Part shown: piece by piece, positions 8,018-16,820 of the stretch
Position numbering within the stretch: position 1 is the first letter of the stretch
Layout: every line of letters begins with the position of its first letter
Assembly (NCBI GenBank): GCA_016874035.1
Contig: VGVM01000001.1
Coordinates: forward strand, 62,001-126,000
Source: Gemmatimonadota bacterium
GTDB lineage: Bacteria > Gemmatimonadota > Gemmatimonadetes > Gemmatimonadales > Gemmatimonadaceae
Direction of reading: 5' to 3'
Length of the DNA stretch: 64,000 nucleotides
Notes under the pieces: model-generated
Told to the model about the DNA's origin: nothing
Databases searched by the model: none
The model's input: only the letters and a program-made list of their open reading frames with translations
Translations under genes and position numbers: made by a program

Positions 8018-8592
8018 AGTGCCTTCCTCACTTCCCCGAGCAGGCCGCGCAGCAGGGTCCTGGCGTAGTGCAGGTCCGAGCGCGCGGTCCCTTCAGGAAT
8101 ATCGAGAATCTTGCCAATCTCCGAATGCTTGAAGCCTTCCACGTCGTGCAAGACAATCACGGCGCGTTGCCGCGCCGGAAGGGTCTCGAGAGCGGCGCGT
8201 AACCGCCGCCGCAACTCGCTTCCCTCCGCCGGATCGCGAAACGGGGACGCGACCGTTTCCGGCAACTCGTCCGCGTCGCGGACCTTCCGACGCCGGGTGA
8301 TGTCCAGCGCCGCATTCGCAACGATCCGGTGCAACCACGCCCCGAACGCCTGATCCGGCAGGAACCGGTCGAGCGCCCGGTACGCGTGCAGGAAGCCGTC
8401 CTGCACCGCGTCCTCCGCGTCCTCGTGATTGGCGACGATCGCGCGGGCTACCACATACGCCCGCCGTTCGTGCGCCCGAACAAGCTCACCGAATGCCGCC
8501 CGGTCGCCCCGCTGAGCCGCGACGACCAGATCGCGTTCATTGGCCGGCCGTTCAGCGAACACGGCCCGCCTCGAACGCACGGACGCCGGCAC
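8014..8592 (-). CDS. ECF RNA polymerase sigma factor
   Basis: The 192 residues contain sigma region 2 (about 28-95, with EDAEDAVQDGFLHAYRALDRF) and region 4 (about 125-180, LPARQRAVIVLHDVEGFKHSEIGKIL followed by the recognition helix around GTARSDLHYAR). Nothing lies between them except a short acidic linker, as in ECF (sigma-70 group 4) factors. It heads a leftward cluster of anti-sigma, Spy-like protein, TolC, adaptor and permease, so it probably drives this exporter operon and itself. The 160 bp upstream (8593-8752) hold no gene and should contain the promoter, but I could not identify its boxes with confidence. Confidence 0.95.
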   Translation of the reverse strand: MPASVRSRRAVFAERPANERDLVVAAQRGDRAAFGELVRAHERRAYVVARAIVANHEDAEDAVQDGFLHAYRALDRFLPDQAFGAWLHRIVANAALDITRRRKVRDADELPETVASPFRDPAEGSELRRRLRAALETLPARQRAVIVLHDVEGFKHSEIGKILDIPEGTARSDLHYARTLLRGLLGEVRKAL

Positions 8593-8752
8593 CCCAATAG
8601 ATACCGAAACGCCCGTAATGCGGTGTGTCGTTCAATCACGCTCCCAATACGCTGTAGTCTGACCCCACGTTGGACGCGCTGAGGGGGCCGAGGTTACGAC
8701 GGTGCGGCGAGGACCCGCCGGGTCCGCCGCGGCCGGGCTTCCGAGAGGCGCG

Positions 8753-9346
8753 CTACGCCGTGCCGGCGAGGCCCAGCAGCCCCGCACGTTCCCGCATTGC
8801 GGCGATGACGGTCGCGATGTGCGTGTCCAGTTCGACACCAAGTTCGGACGCGCCCTTGACCACATCATCTCGGTTGACCCCCCGGGCAAACGCCTTGTCC
8901 TTCATCTTCTTTTTGACACTCGATACCTCGAGGTCGTTCACGCTGCGCGAAGGGCGCACGAGCGCGCACGCGGTCACGAGGCCACAGAGTTCGTCCACCG
9001 CAAACAGCGTCTTCGCCATGCGTGACGTACGCGGGACGTTGCAGTAATCCGCGTGCCCGAGGATCGCCTCGAGGATGTCCTCGGGGTACCCGAGCGAGCG
9101 CAGGTGCCGCACGCCTTCGCTTGGGTGCTCGGCGTCCGCCGCATGGGCGTCGTTCGGGAACCGCTCGTAGTCGAAGTCGTGCAAGAGGCCGGTCAGCCCC
9201 CACCGCTCCACATCCTCGCCGAACATGGTGGCGTAGGTCCGCATCGCTCCCTCGACGGCCAACATATGGCCGCGAAGCGACTCACTCGGGGTCCATTCCT
9301 GCATGAGGGCGAGCGCGTCGGCACGGGCGGGGAGCGTGGAGCTCAT
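8753..9346 (-). CDS. HD-domain hydrolase
   Basis: The protein has 197 residues starting at MSSTLPARADALAL. An HD fold spans about 20-120: a conserved His in RGHMLAVEGAM, the HD pair in GLLHDFDYERFPND, and the later Asp in FAVDELCGLVTA. Close relatives are annotated as HDIG or HD-superfamily phosphohydrolases of unknown substrate. The gene starts 23 bp after the stop codon of the TolC-type gene on the same strand, so it may share that transcript, although its job is probably separate housekeeping. Confidence 0.85.
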   Translation of the reverse strand: MSSTLPARADALALMQEWTPSESLRGHMLAVEGAMRTYATMFGEDVERWGLTGLLHDFDYERFPNDAHAADAEHPSEGVRHLRSLGYPEDILEAILGHADYCNVPRTSRMAKTLFAVDELCGLVTACALVRPSRSVNDLEVSSVKKKMKDKAFARGVNRDDVVKGASELGVELDTHIATVIAAMRERAGLLGLAGTA

Positions 9347-9368
9347 CGGGTCGGCTGAGGCAGGAGGG

Positions 9369-10775
9369 TTACGGGATCGTGAGGATCGTCCCGTCGGCGC
9401 GGGCGATCGCGATTCGTGCGGCGAGCGCGGACGCGCGGGCATCAATGAGCGCCGCTCGCGCGGTGCTGAGGTTCAGCGAGGCGGTGATGATCTCGGCGTT
9501 GCCCGCCACGCCGGCGGTCAGCCGTTCGCGGGCCTGCGCAACTTCCTGGACGGCAAGCCGCTCGCGCTCGCGCGCGGCGCCAAGCAGCTCGTTGGCCGCG
9601 GCAAGGTCGAGCCGCGCGATGTGCGCCTCGGCGTCCAGCTGCTCGTCGAGCTCGCGGCGGCGGATCTCGGCTTCACGCAGGACCGCACGTTGTTCCGCAA
9701 TCCGCCCTTCGCGCCGTAGCCCGTCGAACGCCGGCACGCCGAGCGAGATGCCCCAACTGTAGGTGTTCAGCAGGTGATTCGTGGATTTTCCGACAGCGCC
9801 GTCGTCGGCATACAAGCTGAGGGCGGGGAGCCGCTCGGCCTGGACAGCGCGGACCTGGCGACCCGCTGCGGCGACCTGGGCGTTTGCGGCGCGAAGGTCC
9901 GCCCGGCCCGTGGTGCGCGCGGCGCGGTCCGGTTCCGTGCCGGCATCAGGGAGCGCCGCGCCCGCCAGTGAGTCGGCCAACGTGACTCGTGCGGATGCCG
10001 GAAGTCCCACGGCGCGCGCCAACTCGACCTCCGAACGCGCGCGCGCAGCGCGCGCCGAGGCGAGCTGCGACCGGACACTCGCCGCGGTTGCCTCCGCCCG
10101 TGTGATATCGAGTGCGATCCCGATCCCGCCGCGGAGCTGTGCGCGTGCGATCTCGACGAGCTCGGCGGCGAGTGCGGAGTCGGCCAGCCGGGCCGAGACC
10201 AAGGCGGTCGCCCGCATGGCCATGACCGCCGCCAGCGCCGCGTTCGCGCCCGCGAATTGCGCAGCGGCATCGCCATCCGCGCGGGCGGCGGTCAGCGCTG
10301 ACTGGGCAGCGGCCCAACGCGCGAACGCGGCGGGGTCGAGGATCGCCTGGCGCAGCGATAGGCGCGCGTCCCAGGCGCGCACCGGGCCGAGTACTTGCCC
10401 GTCCGGATCGAAGACCGACCGGCCCGTGATGGGGTCCCGGAACGAGATACCAAGCGTCGCACTGTTGAGTGTGCGTTCGGCATCGGACAGTGTCCCCGAC
10501 AACTGCGGCAGCAGGTCGGCCCGACGTTGCGTGACGCGGGCGGTCGCCTGGTCGGTCCTCGCGCGGGACGCCAGCGCCGGGCCGCTGCGCTCGGCGGCGG
10601 CGCGCGCCGCTCCGCCGATCGTCAGCGGCTGCAGCGATTCCGGCCGGCGTGGCGCCGATTGGGCGCCGACAGCTTGCACTGCGCCACAGCCGAATGCGCA
10701 CGCGAACGCGAAAACGGCGAACCTGCCGGTCGGGACGGTGCGAAATGCTTGAACCGTCGTACACGCGCGGGGCAT
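9369..10775 (-). CDS. TolC-family outer membrane protein (second copy)
   Basis: The 468 residues, from MPRACTTVQAFRTV, include a signal peptide ending near AVGA-QS and two Ala-rich efflux repeats (about 45-240 and 260-465). The long coiled-coil segments contain RAAAERSGPALASRAR, ARLADSALAAELVEIARAQL and ASLNLSTARAALIDARASAL. It is a divergent paralogue of the TolC gene at 5.9-7.2 kb. It follows the metal P-type ATPase gene by 40 bp, which suggests a role in metal export across the outer membrane. No HlyD/CzcB-type adaptor is encoded beside it. Confidence 0.88.
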   Translation of the reverse strand: MPRACTTVQAFRTVPTGRFAVFAFACAFGCGAVQAVGAQSAPRRPESLQPLTIGGAARAAAERSGPALASRARTDQATARVTQRRADLLPQLSGTLSDAERTLNSATLGISFRDPITGRSVFDPDGQVLGPVRAWDARLSLRQAILDPAAFARWAAAQSALTAARADGDAAAQFAGANAALAAVMAMRATALVSARLADSALAAELVEIARAQLRGGIGIALDITRAEATAASVRSQLASARAARARSEVELARAVGLPASARVTLADSLAGAALPDAGTEPDRAARTTGRADLRAANAQVAAAGRQVRAVQAERLPALSLYADDGAVGKSTNHLLNTYSWGISLGVPAFDGLRREGRIAEQRAVLREAEIRRRELDEQLDAEAHIARLDLAAANELLGAARERERLAVQEVAQARERLTAGVAGNAEIITASLNLSTARAALIDARASALAARIAIARADGTILTIP

Positions 10776-10815
10776 TCCGCAAAATACCGAATGGCTCGCG
10801 GTGGAGGAGCGGGCG

Positions 10816-12723
10816 CTATCCCTGTTCGGGTGGGCGCGACTCGTCAATCAGCGGACGGATCGCGGGCGTGTCGAGGTCGTCGAACTGGCCGCTGCGTGTC
10901 GCCCAGACGAACGCGAATGCCATCGCCACGAGGCTGAGTCCGAGCCCGACCACGATGCCCTGCTTGGCGATCCTCGTGGCCCGCCGTCCGATCCGGATGG
11001 CCGTCGCGAGGCGGGTCACGTCATCGGCGAGGAGGACGATCCCGGCGGCTTCGGCGGAGATGCCGCCGCCGTGGGCGGCGATCGCCACACCCACGGAAGC
11101 GGCACTGAGCGCCGGGGCATCGTTCGTGCCGTCGCCGGTCATGACCACGCGGTGACCGAGCGCTTCCAGGGAGCGGACGATCTCGACCTTGCCGTCCGGC
11201 AGCACATCGCCGCGCGCGTCGGTGATTCCGATCGCGCGCGCGACGGCCGACACATTGGCGCCGTGATCGCCGGAAACGAGTATCGTGCGGCGAATCCCGA
11301 GCGCCGTGAGGTCGGCGAAGAACGCGCTGAGGCCGTCCCGGGTGCGATCGGCGAAGTGCAGCACTCCGGCGGCGGCGTCGTCAACCGCGACGAACGCCCG
11401 AAGCCCGTGCTCGCCCGCGATGGCGGTGGTGTGCGCAGCGCGGAGCGACGCGGCGGCACCCGGCTGCTCACGGCTGACATAGTCGAGCGATCCCACGCTG
11501 ACCCGGCGTCCATCGACCATTCCCGTGATCCCGCTGCCCGGGGCCTCGATCGTGTCTTGGGCAGTGGAGCCCACCAAGCCACGCTGTTCGGCGAACGCGA
11601 CGACGGACCGGGCGAGCAGGTGCCCGGAGTTGAGTTCGACCGCGGCAGCGAGCCGCACCAGCTGGTCGTGCGGCAGGGCGCCGATCGCCTCGGCCCGCGC
11701 GACTTCGGGATACCCGATCGTCAGCGTCCCGGTCTTGTCGAAGACCGCGACGTCGGCGCGCGCGATCGCCTCGAGCGCGGATCCCGAGCGGACCACGATC
11801 TGGTGTCGTGCGGCCCGGTTGATGCCGCCGATGATCGCGACGGGCGTGGCGAGGATGAGCGGACACGGCGTCGCCACGACCAGCACGGCCAGCACTCGCG
11901 TGGCGTCGTGCGATATCCCCCAGGCGATCGCGCAGGCGACGAGCGTGAGCGGGGTGAACCAGATCGCATACCGGTCGGCCAGGCGCTGCGTTGGGGACTT
12001 GGAGGCTTGGGCATCGCGCACCATCGCGACGATCCGCGAGTACAAGCTCTCGCTCGCCCGCGCCGTGACGTCCACCGTCAATGCCTGCTCGATGTTCACT
12101 GCGCCGGAGCGCACCCGATCCCCGGGGCGCACGCGTTCAGGCGACGGTTCGCCGGTCAGGCGGGCGACTTCCAGATGGGAGGTCCCATCGGTCACGAGCC
12201 CGTCACAGGGCACCATTTCACCGGGGCGCACGAGGATCCGATCGCCGACCTCCACGTCGCCGGCGCGAATCGATTCAACCCGGTCCCCGCTGATCCGATT
12301 GGCAAGTTGCGGCGCCTGGGCCTCCAGGTGCCGCACGGCTCCCGACGCGCGCCCCTCCGCGTACCGTTCAAGCAGTTCGCCGCCCGATTGCATCAGCACG
12401 ATCACCAGCCCGGCAAGCGGCTGCTGCAGGACCGCGGCACCCACGATGGCGAGCGACGCGACGATGTCGGCGGCGAACACGCCGCGCAGCGTGCCGCGTA
12501 CGGTGCGCCAGACGATCGGCGCGCCGGTCACGACCAGCATGGTCAATGCGAGCGCATGGCCGTACCGGGCGCCGCTGAGCTGGAGAGTCGCCGCGGCCGC
12601 CAAGGACAGCGCGGCCGCGAGCGGCAACCGTGCCACCGGTGACGTCAGCGCCGAAAACACGCGCGCCCCGCGGCTGGTGGCCGCGGGGCGCGCTGGCCCG
12701 GCGAGACTGGTGGTCGGTTTCAC
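10816..12723 (-). CDS. P1B-type metal-transporting ATPase with TPC motif
   Basis: This 635-residue membrane pump lacks an N-terminal heavy-metal-binding domain. Visible signatures are the actuator TGE (about 190-192), the membrane metal motif TPC (about 285-287, in VVATPCPLILATP), phosphorylation DKTGT (329-333) and hinge TGDGTNDAPAL (529-539). The usual nucleotide-domain HP pair reads HL (SGHLLA, about 366-371). TPC in place of CPC or SPC matches the P1B-5 subgroup, for which Ni and Fe export has been reported. The C-terminal hemerythrin-like domain of typical P1B-5 pumps is missing, and only one helix follows the phosphorylation domain. A TolC gene follows downstream and a 53-residue membrane protein gene precedes it. 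Confidence 0.9.
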   Translation of the reverse strand: MKPTTSLAGPARPAATSRGARVFSALTSPVARLPLAAALSLAAAATLQLSGARYGHALALTMLVVTGAPIVWRTVRGTLRGVFAADIVASLAIVGAAVLQQPLAGLVIVLMQSGGELLERYAEGRASGAVRHLEAQAPQLANRISGDRVESIRAGDVEVGDRILVRPGEMVPCDGLVTDGTSHLEVARLTGEPSPERVRPGDRVRSGAVNIEQALTVDVTARASESLYSRIVAMVRDAQASKSPTQRLADRYAIWFTPLTLVACAIAWGISHDATRVLAVLVVATPCPLILATPVAIIGGINRAARHQIVVRSGSALEAIARADVAVFDKTGTLTIGYPEVARAEAIGALPHDQLVRLAAAVELNSGHLLARSVVAFAEQRGLVGSTAQDTIEAPGSGITGMVDGRRVSVGSLDYVSREQPGAAASLRAAHTTAIAGEHGLRAFVAVDDAAAGVLHFADRTRDGLSAFFADLTALGIRRTILVSGDHGANVSAVARAIGITDARGDVLPDGKVEIVRSLEALGHRVVMTGDGTNDAPALSAASVGVAIAAHGGGISAEAAGIVLLADDVTRLATAIRIGRRATRIAKQGIVVGLGLSLVAMAFAFVWATRSGQFDDLDTPAIRPLIDESRPPEQG

Positions 12724-12766
12724 GTCAGTGCGGTGGACATCACGCGGCGTGACGCGAGGCGGCTGC

Positions 12767-12928
12767 CTACCGCAGCGCGCTCGCGGTCGGCTTCTCCGCT
12801 TCGTGGCCCGCGAACTTGCGCGAAGTCAGTTTCGAGATCAACACGACGACGATGGCGATCCCGATCGCGCCGAGGATGAGTCCCATGTATGCGGCCTTGC
12901 GATCAGCGCGGATGTTGGTGCCTGACAT
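12767..12928 (-). CDS. Small single-pass membrane protein (53 aa)
   Basis: A short frame on the minus strand starts MSGTNIRADRKAAYMG and ends in SALR. It has one hydrophobic helix (about 15-32, rich in Ile/Val/Gly) followed by a basic and then Glu/Ala-rich tail. A GGAG lies about 10 bases upstream of the ATG. It fills the gap between the cyclophilin gene (30 bp upstream) and the metal ATPase (44 bp downstream), all on one strand. No family is recognised. A regulatory or assembly subunit for the pump is possible but only inferred. Confidence 0.55.
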   Translation of the reverse strand: MSGTNIRADRKAAYMGLILGAIGIAIVVVLISKLTSRKFAGHEAEKPTASALR

Positions 12929-12958
12929 GTGTTCGATGCTCCAGGTTGGCCGGTTGGG

Positions 12959-13420
12959 TTACGACACCCGCACGGAGTTCATGACGTCGTTCTGGCGGAG
13001 TTGCTGCATGACATCGAGTCCGCCGGTGATCTTGCCGAACACCGTGTGGACGCCGTTGAGGTGGCGCGTGTTGGTTTCACTCAGCACCATGAAGAACTGG
13101 CTGCCGCCGGTGTCCTTCCCGGCGTGCGCCATGGACAGCGCACCGACTTCGTGGGTTCGCGGGTTCCCGGCCGTTTCACACTTGATCGTGTAGCCCGGGC
13201 CTCCGGTGCCGACCCGCGGATGCCCGTTGGGGAGGTCGCGCGACAGCGGGTCACCGCCCTGAACGACGAACTCGGCGATCACGCGGTGGAACTTCACGCC
13301 GTCGTAGAACTTCTCGTTCGCGAGCTTCTCGAAGTTCGCCACCGTGCCCGGCGCATCGGCGTCGTAGAGTTCGGCAGTGATGCTGCCCTTGTTGGTATCG
13401 AAGACCGCGGTTTTTGCCAT
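12959..13420 (-). CDS. Cyclophilin-type peptidyl-prolyl cis-trans isomerase
   Basis: The 153 residues from [18 protein letters not shown] form a compact bacterial cyclophilin without signal peptide, so it is probably cytoplasmic. Conserved active-site parts are [36 protein letters not shown] and [14 protein letters not shown]. The catalytic Arg and the QFF block are present. It catalyses proline isomerisation during protein folding. It lies 8 bp after the endonuclease III gene on the same strand. Confidence 0.95.
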   Translation of the reverse strand: MAKTAVFDTNKGSITAELYDADAPGTVANFEKLANEKFYDGVKFHRVIAEFVVQGGDPLSRDLPNGHPRVGTGGPGYTIKCETAGNPRTHEVGALSMAHAGKDTGGSQFFMVLSETNTRHLNGVHTVFGKITGGLDVMQQLRQNDVMNSVRVS

Positions 13421-13428
13421 GCCCAAAG

Positions 13429-14079
13429 TTAGCCGGTCGGCGCGGCGCTGGGGCAGAGGTCGGCGAGGACGCATGACCCGCACTTGGGACTCCGCGCCGA
13501 ACACACCTGGCGGCCGTGCCTGATGAACAGGTGGGCCAGGAGCGTCCACGCGCGGCGGGGGAACAGCGGAATCAGGTCACGCTCGACCTTCACCGGGTCG
13601 TCGTGCCGGGTCAGTCGAAGCCGCCGTGCGATACGGCCGATGTGCGTATCCACCACGATGCCCGCGTTGATCCCGAAGGCATTGCCGAGCACGACGTTCG
13701 CCGTCTTGCGCCCGATTCCCGGCAGGGGCGTCAGCTCGTCCATGGATTTCGGGACCTCGCCGCAATGGTCGGCGACCAGGGCCTGCGCGAGTCCGATGAT
13801 GCTCCGGGCCTTGTTCCTGAAGAACCCGGTGCTCCTGATGATGTCCTCGACGTCCGCTTGCTGCGCGGCCGCAAGTGCGGCGGGTGTGGGATAGCGCGCG
13901 AAGAGAAGCGGCGTCACCAGGTTGACCCGCTTGTCCGTGCACTGAGCGCTGAGCACCGTGGCGACCGCCAGCTCGAATGGCGAGCCGTAGTCGAGCTCGC
14001 ATCGGGCTTCCGGGTAGAGTTTTCGAAGCCGGCGGAGCGTGAGCGACGCGCGGCGCCTGGCCGCGTCAGTCCTCGACAC
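13429..14079 (-). CDS. nth: Endonuclease III
   Basis: The protein has 216 residues from a GTG at 14077-14079, which overlaps the end of the preceding gene by 14 bases. This gives the normal family length; a longer ATG-started frame adds an unrelated Arg-rich extension. The helix-hairpin-helix [14 protein letters not shown] carries the catalytic Lys, and the catalytic Asp is in VVDTHIGR. The C-terminal 4Fe-4S cluster pattern C-x6-C-x2-C-x5-C is intact ([17 protein letters not shown]). It is a bifunctional DNA glycosylase/AP lyase that removes oxidised pyrimidines. Confidence 0.95.
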   Translation of the reverse strand: MSRTDAARRRASLTLRRLRKLYPEARCELDYGSPFELAVATVLSAQCTDKRVNLVTPLLFARYPTPAALAAAQQADVEDIIRSTGFFRNKARSIIGLAQALVADHCGEVPKSMDELTPLPGIGRKTANVVLGNAFGINAGIVVDTHIGRIARRLRLTRHDDPVKVERDLIPLFPRRAWTLLAHLFIRHGRQVCSARSPKCGSCVLADLCPSAAPTG

Positions 14080-14512
14080 CGGCGTACGTGGCCAGCCGGT
14101 CAATGAGCGTGTGGAGCTGCCGCTGCGTGAGCTCGATCTCCTGCGCGGCGCCATCCACGTCGAGCAGCCCGGCGCGCATCGAGATGGCCAGCTGGTTGAG
14201 GTACCGGATCTTCGACAGCACTTCATCCGTGGCGCGGCGCAGCCCGTGGAACTTGCGTTTCTCCGCGAGTGCGCGCTTGTGCCGCCGCACGAGTTCGTCG
14301 GGGGTCATGCGCCTCGCGAGCGCGAGGCAATCGTCCTTCGTGCGGCCCGGAAACTGCCCGCGGTCGGGAATCCCCAGGTCATCCCACGACTCATCGGCGA
14401 ACCAGAGCCGGCCGACAAACTCAATGCCGTCGTTCACGATCCGGAGCGACACATTGTAGCGTCGTCCGTCATCCTCGATCGTGGCGATGTGCGGTTGGGT
14501 GATTTCAGCCAT
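14066..14512 (-). CDS. Conserved hypothetical protein (148 aa)
   Basis: A soluble protein without signal or membrane segments. The first half (about 1-55) looks beta-rich, with aromatic and acidic residues ([19 protein letters not shown]). The second half is helical and basic ([24 protein letters not shown]), ending in a heptad-like helix with [18 protein letters not shown] do not recognise a named family. It is tightly packed between the alpha/beta hydrolase gene (7 bp) and nth (14-bp overlap) on the same strand, so it is almost certainly expressed with them. Confidence 0.75.
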   Translation of the reverse strand: MAEITQPHIATIEDDGRRYNVSLRIVNDGIEFVGRLWFADESWDDLGIPDRGQFPGRTKDDCLALARRMTPDELVRRHKRALAEKRKFHGLRRATDEVLSKIRYLNQLAISMRAGLLDVDGAAQEIELTQRQLHTLIDRLATYAGVED

Positions 14513-14519
14513 GCGGGAT

Positions 14520-15389
14520 TCAGGCCACGCTGTGCAGGAACGGCCGCAGCGTGTTCATCAGGGGTTCGCGTTGCTCAACATACGGAACGTGCCCGCAGTC
14601 CTCCAGCACGACAAGAGGGGCGCGCAGCGCAGCCGCGGCGGCCTGGCTCGACGCAAGCGGTATGGGATCCTGCCGGCCGTGGACCACCAGCGCCGGGATC
14701 TCGAGCGTTCCGAGCGGGGTCACGCAGTCGAAGTCGCCGAGGGACTCCCACACCTGGTCCTGCACGCGACCCGTCACGCGAAACGGCGTCAGGCCGGTCG
14801 CCGCTTCCGCGCGGGCGAAGTACGGCGCGACACTCAACTCGAACATCCGCTGCTTGTACGCCGCCGGGTCGCGTTCGCGGAGGCCGCTGGCGGCGGCCTC
14901 CGCACGCAATGTGGCGATGGTGTCGCTGCGTGCCCGGCGCGCGAACTCGGCTTCGAACTCGTTGCGGAACGCGCGGGTCATCGGTGCGGGGTCGAGCAGT
15001 GCGAATGCGCGCGGGCCAGCCGGCGCCCGTCCTGCTCGATGCTCGATCGCATGCAGCGCCGCGAGAAGCGCGCCCCACGAATACCCCACGACCGTGCCGG
15101 AGCCGCCGCAGAGTTCCGTCGCGACCTGGGCCGCGTCCTCCACGTGCGTACGCCAGGTGATCGGCGCAGGATCGTCCACGCGGGAACGTCCGCCCCCACG
15201 CTGGTCATAGAAGACGAGCTCGAACTCGTCGGTGAGGTCGAGCAGCTGCGGCAGCAGGTAGTCGTGATGCGCCCCCGGGCCGCCATGGAGCATGAGGAGG
15301 CGTGGCGCACCGATGCGACCGTAGCTGCACCAATAGAGCGGATGCGCCGTGGACGTTGTTTGTCCTTCGGCGCGCGGTGTGGGCGTCAG
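14520..15389 (-). CDS. Alpha/beta hydrolase, proline iminopeptidase-like
   Basis: Clear alpha/beta-hydrolase signatures are present: oxyanion HGGPG, nucleophile elbow GYSWGA, acid in VHGRQDPI and final CGHVPYVEQ histidine. The first in-frame ATG (15291-15293) begins only two residues before HGGPG and would delete the first beta strands. The frame continues upstream with family-like sequence (HPLYWCSYGRIGAPRLL) to an in-frame stop, with no ATG, GTG or TTG. I therefore place the start tentatively at a CTG (15387-15389), 4 bp after the M28 peptidase stop, giving 289 residues. Translational coupling or a rare start codon is likely. Members hydrolyse N-terminal prolyl peptides or esters. Confidence 0.8.
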   Translation of the reverse strand: MTPTPRAEGQTTSTAHPLYWCSYGRIGAPRLLMLHGGPGAHHDYLLPQLLDLTDEFELVFYDQRGGGRSRVDDPAPITWRTHVEDAAQVATELCGGSGTVVGYSWGALLAALHAIEHRAGRAPAGPRAFALLDPAPMTRAFRNEFEAEFARRARSDTIATLRAEAAASGLRERDPAAYKQRMFELSVAPYFARAEAATGLTPFRVTGRVQDQVWESLGDFDCVTPLGTLEIPALVVHGRQDPIPLASSQAAAAALRAPLVVLEDCGHVPYVEQREPLMNTLRPFLHSVA

Positions 15390-15393
15390 GAGG

Positions 15394-16710
15394 TCAACCG
15401 CCGCGCCGCCCGAGCGTCACGGAGATCGTCAGCCGTTCGTTCGAGGGCCCGCGCACCACCACCACGGCGACCACGTCGCCCGGCCTGGACGCGCCGATCG
15501 CGTCGGTGTAGTCGTAGATGTTCTTGACCGCACGGCCGCCGAACTCGACGATCAGGTCGCCCGCCTTGAGGCCGGCCTTCTCGGCGGGACCACCCGGGCT
15601 GACCCCCGAAAGGCGCATGCCCGTGTCATCGGCCGCACCCATGTCCGGGATGGAGCCGAAATACGCGCCGTTGCCGGGGCCGGCGGCCGCCCGCTGCGTG
15701 GACGGCGCCTTGGTGAATGTCAGGCGCGCCGGGCGATCCGCGATTGTGCGGAGCGCCCGTTCAGCAAGGTCCACCACCCGGACCGCGCCGGCGACGTTGA
15801 TGGCCGGGAAGTCGTCGGTCGCGCGGTGATAGTCGGGATGGACATCCGTGAAGAAGTGCAGCACGGGCAGGTCCTTCAGGTAGAACGACGAGTGATCGGA
15901 CGGTCCCGTGCCGTCCGGAACCTGGGACACGTTGAGTCGCAGCCCCGCCGCCGCGCTGTCGAGCACGGCGCGCATCTCCGCCGCGGTGGCGAGCCCGTAG
16001 ACGATCACCTTGTCGTCGCGCATGCGCCCCACCATGTCGAAGTTGAGCATGGCGACCATTCGCGAGAGCGGGATCGGTGTCGTTTCCACGAAGGCCGCCG
16101 AGCCCAGAAGCCCTTGCTCCTCGCCGCTGAAGTGCACGACCAGGACGGAACGTTTCGTGGGCTTCTGGCGGAGGCGTTTCGCGAGCGCGAGGATCGCCGC
16201 GGATCCGCTGGCGTTGTCGTCGGCGCCGTTACGGATCGCGTCGCCGGCGGCGGGGTCGAGCGCGCCTTCGGTCGAGCGCCCGAGATGGTCGAAGTGGGCC
16301 CCGATGACGACATACTCGTCGCGCAGCACCGGGTCTGTACCGCGAATGATGCCGACCACGTTTCTCGTTTCGCGGAGCAGCGGCGCGGCGTTGCGCCGCG
16401 GCTCGCGGGCCGCGAAGGGCCGCAAGTAGCCATTCGCGCATCCGGCGCCGCAGGGCGCGCCCGGAGGCGGTTGGAGGGTCAGTGCCGCATAGCGCCGGCT
16501 CAGCCAGGCGGCAGCGGAGTCGTTGCCGGGCGTGCCCGTGCGCCGGCCCTCGAAGCGGTCGTCGGCGAGCGTCGCGATGTCCTGCGCGACCTGCGCCGAA
16601 TCGGAGATGGCGGAGCCGCCGGGCGCCGGGGCGGTGCCGGAAGACGGAGTCGACCGGCAGCCGACGACGACCAGGGCCAGGGCGCAGCAAGCGCGAAATG
16701 CCAATGACAT
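15394..16710 (-). CDS. M28 metallopeptidase lipoprotein with C-terminal PDZ domain
   Basis: This 438-residue protein starts with a lipoprotein signal (VVVGC, lipid cysteine at about residue 18). The M28 zinc peptidase domain (about 110-330) shows the di-zinc ligands and active Glu in order: GAHFDHLG, NGADDNASG, SGEEQGLLGS, NFDMVGR and DVHPDYHRATDD. A PDZ domain follows (about 345-435, GVSPGGPAEKAGLKAGDLIVEF), probably guiding substrate or partner binding. It acts in the periplasm or at the outer membrane as an aminopeptidase. The gene is divergent from the HEAT-repeat gene and leads into the alpha/beta hydrolase gene. Confidence 0.93.
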   Translation of the reverse strand: MSLAFRACCALALVVVGCRSTPSSGTAPAPGGSAISDSAQVAQDIATLADDRFEGRRTGTPGNDSAAAWLSRRYAALTLQPPPGAPCGAGCANGYLRPFAAREPRRNAAPLLRETRNVVGIIRGTDPVLRDEYVVIGAHFDHLGRSTEGALDPAAGDAIRNGADDNASGSAAILALAKRLRQKPTKRSVLVVHFSGEEQGLLGSAAFVETTPIPLSRMVAMLNFDMVGRMRDDKVIVYGLATAAEMRAVLDSAAAGLRLNVSQVPDGTGPSDHSSFYLKDLPVLHFFTDVHPDYHRATDDFPAINVAGAVRVVDLAERALRTIADRPARLTFTKAPSTQRAAAGPGNGAYFGSIPDMGAADDTGMRLSGVSPGGPAEKAGLKAGDLIVEFGGRAVKNIYDYTDAIGASRPGDVVAVVVVRGPSNERLTISVTLGRRGG

Positions 16711-16820
16711 CGGTATCGAACCCAGCGAACAAGTGGAAGGACGGGCATGTCTCGGCGTATGTTACCCGGACGCTGCCGGAGTTACCAGAACAAAGCGGGA
16801 CGCCGGCGCGCCCATAGCGA

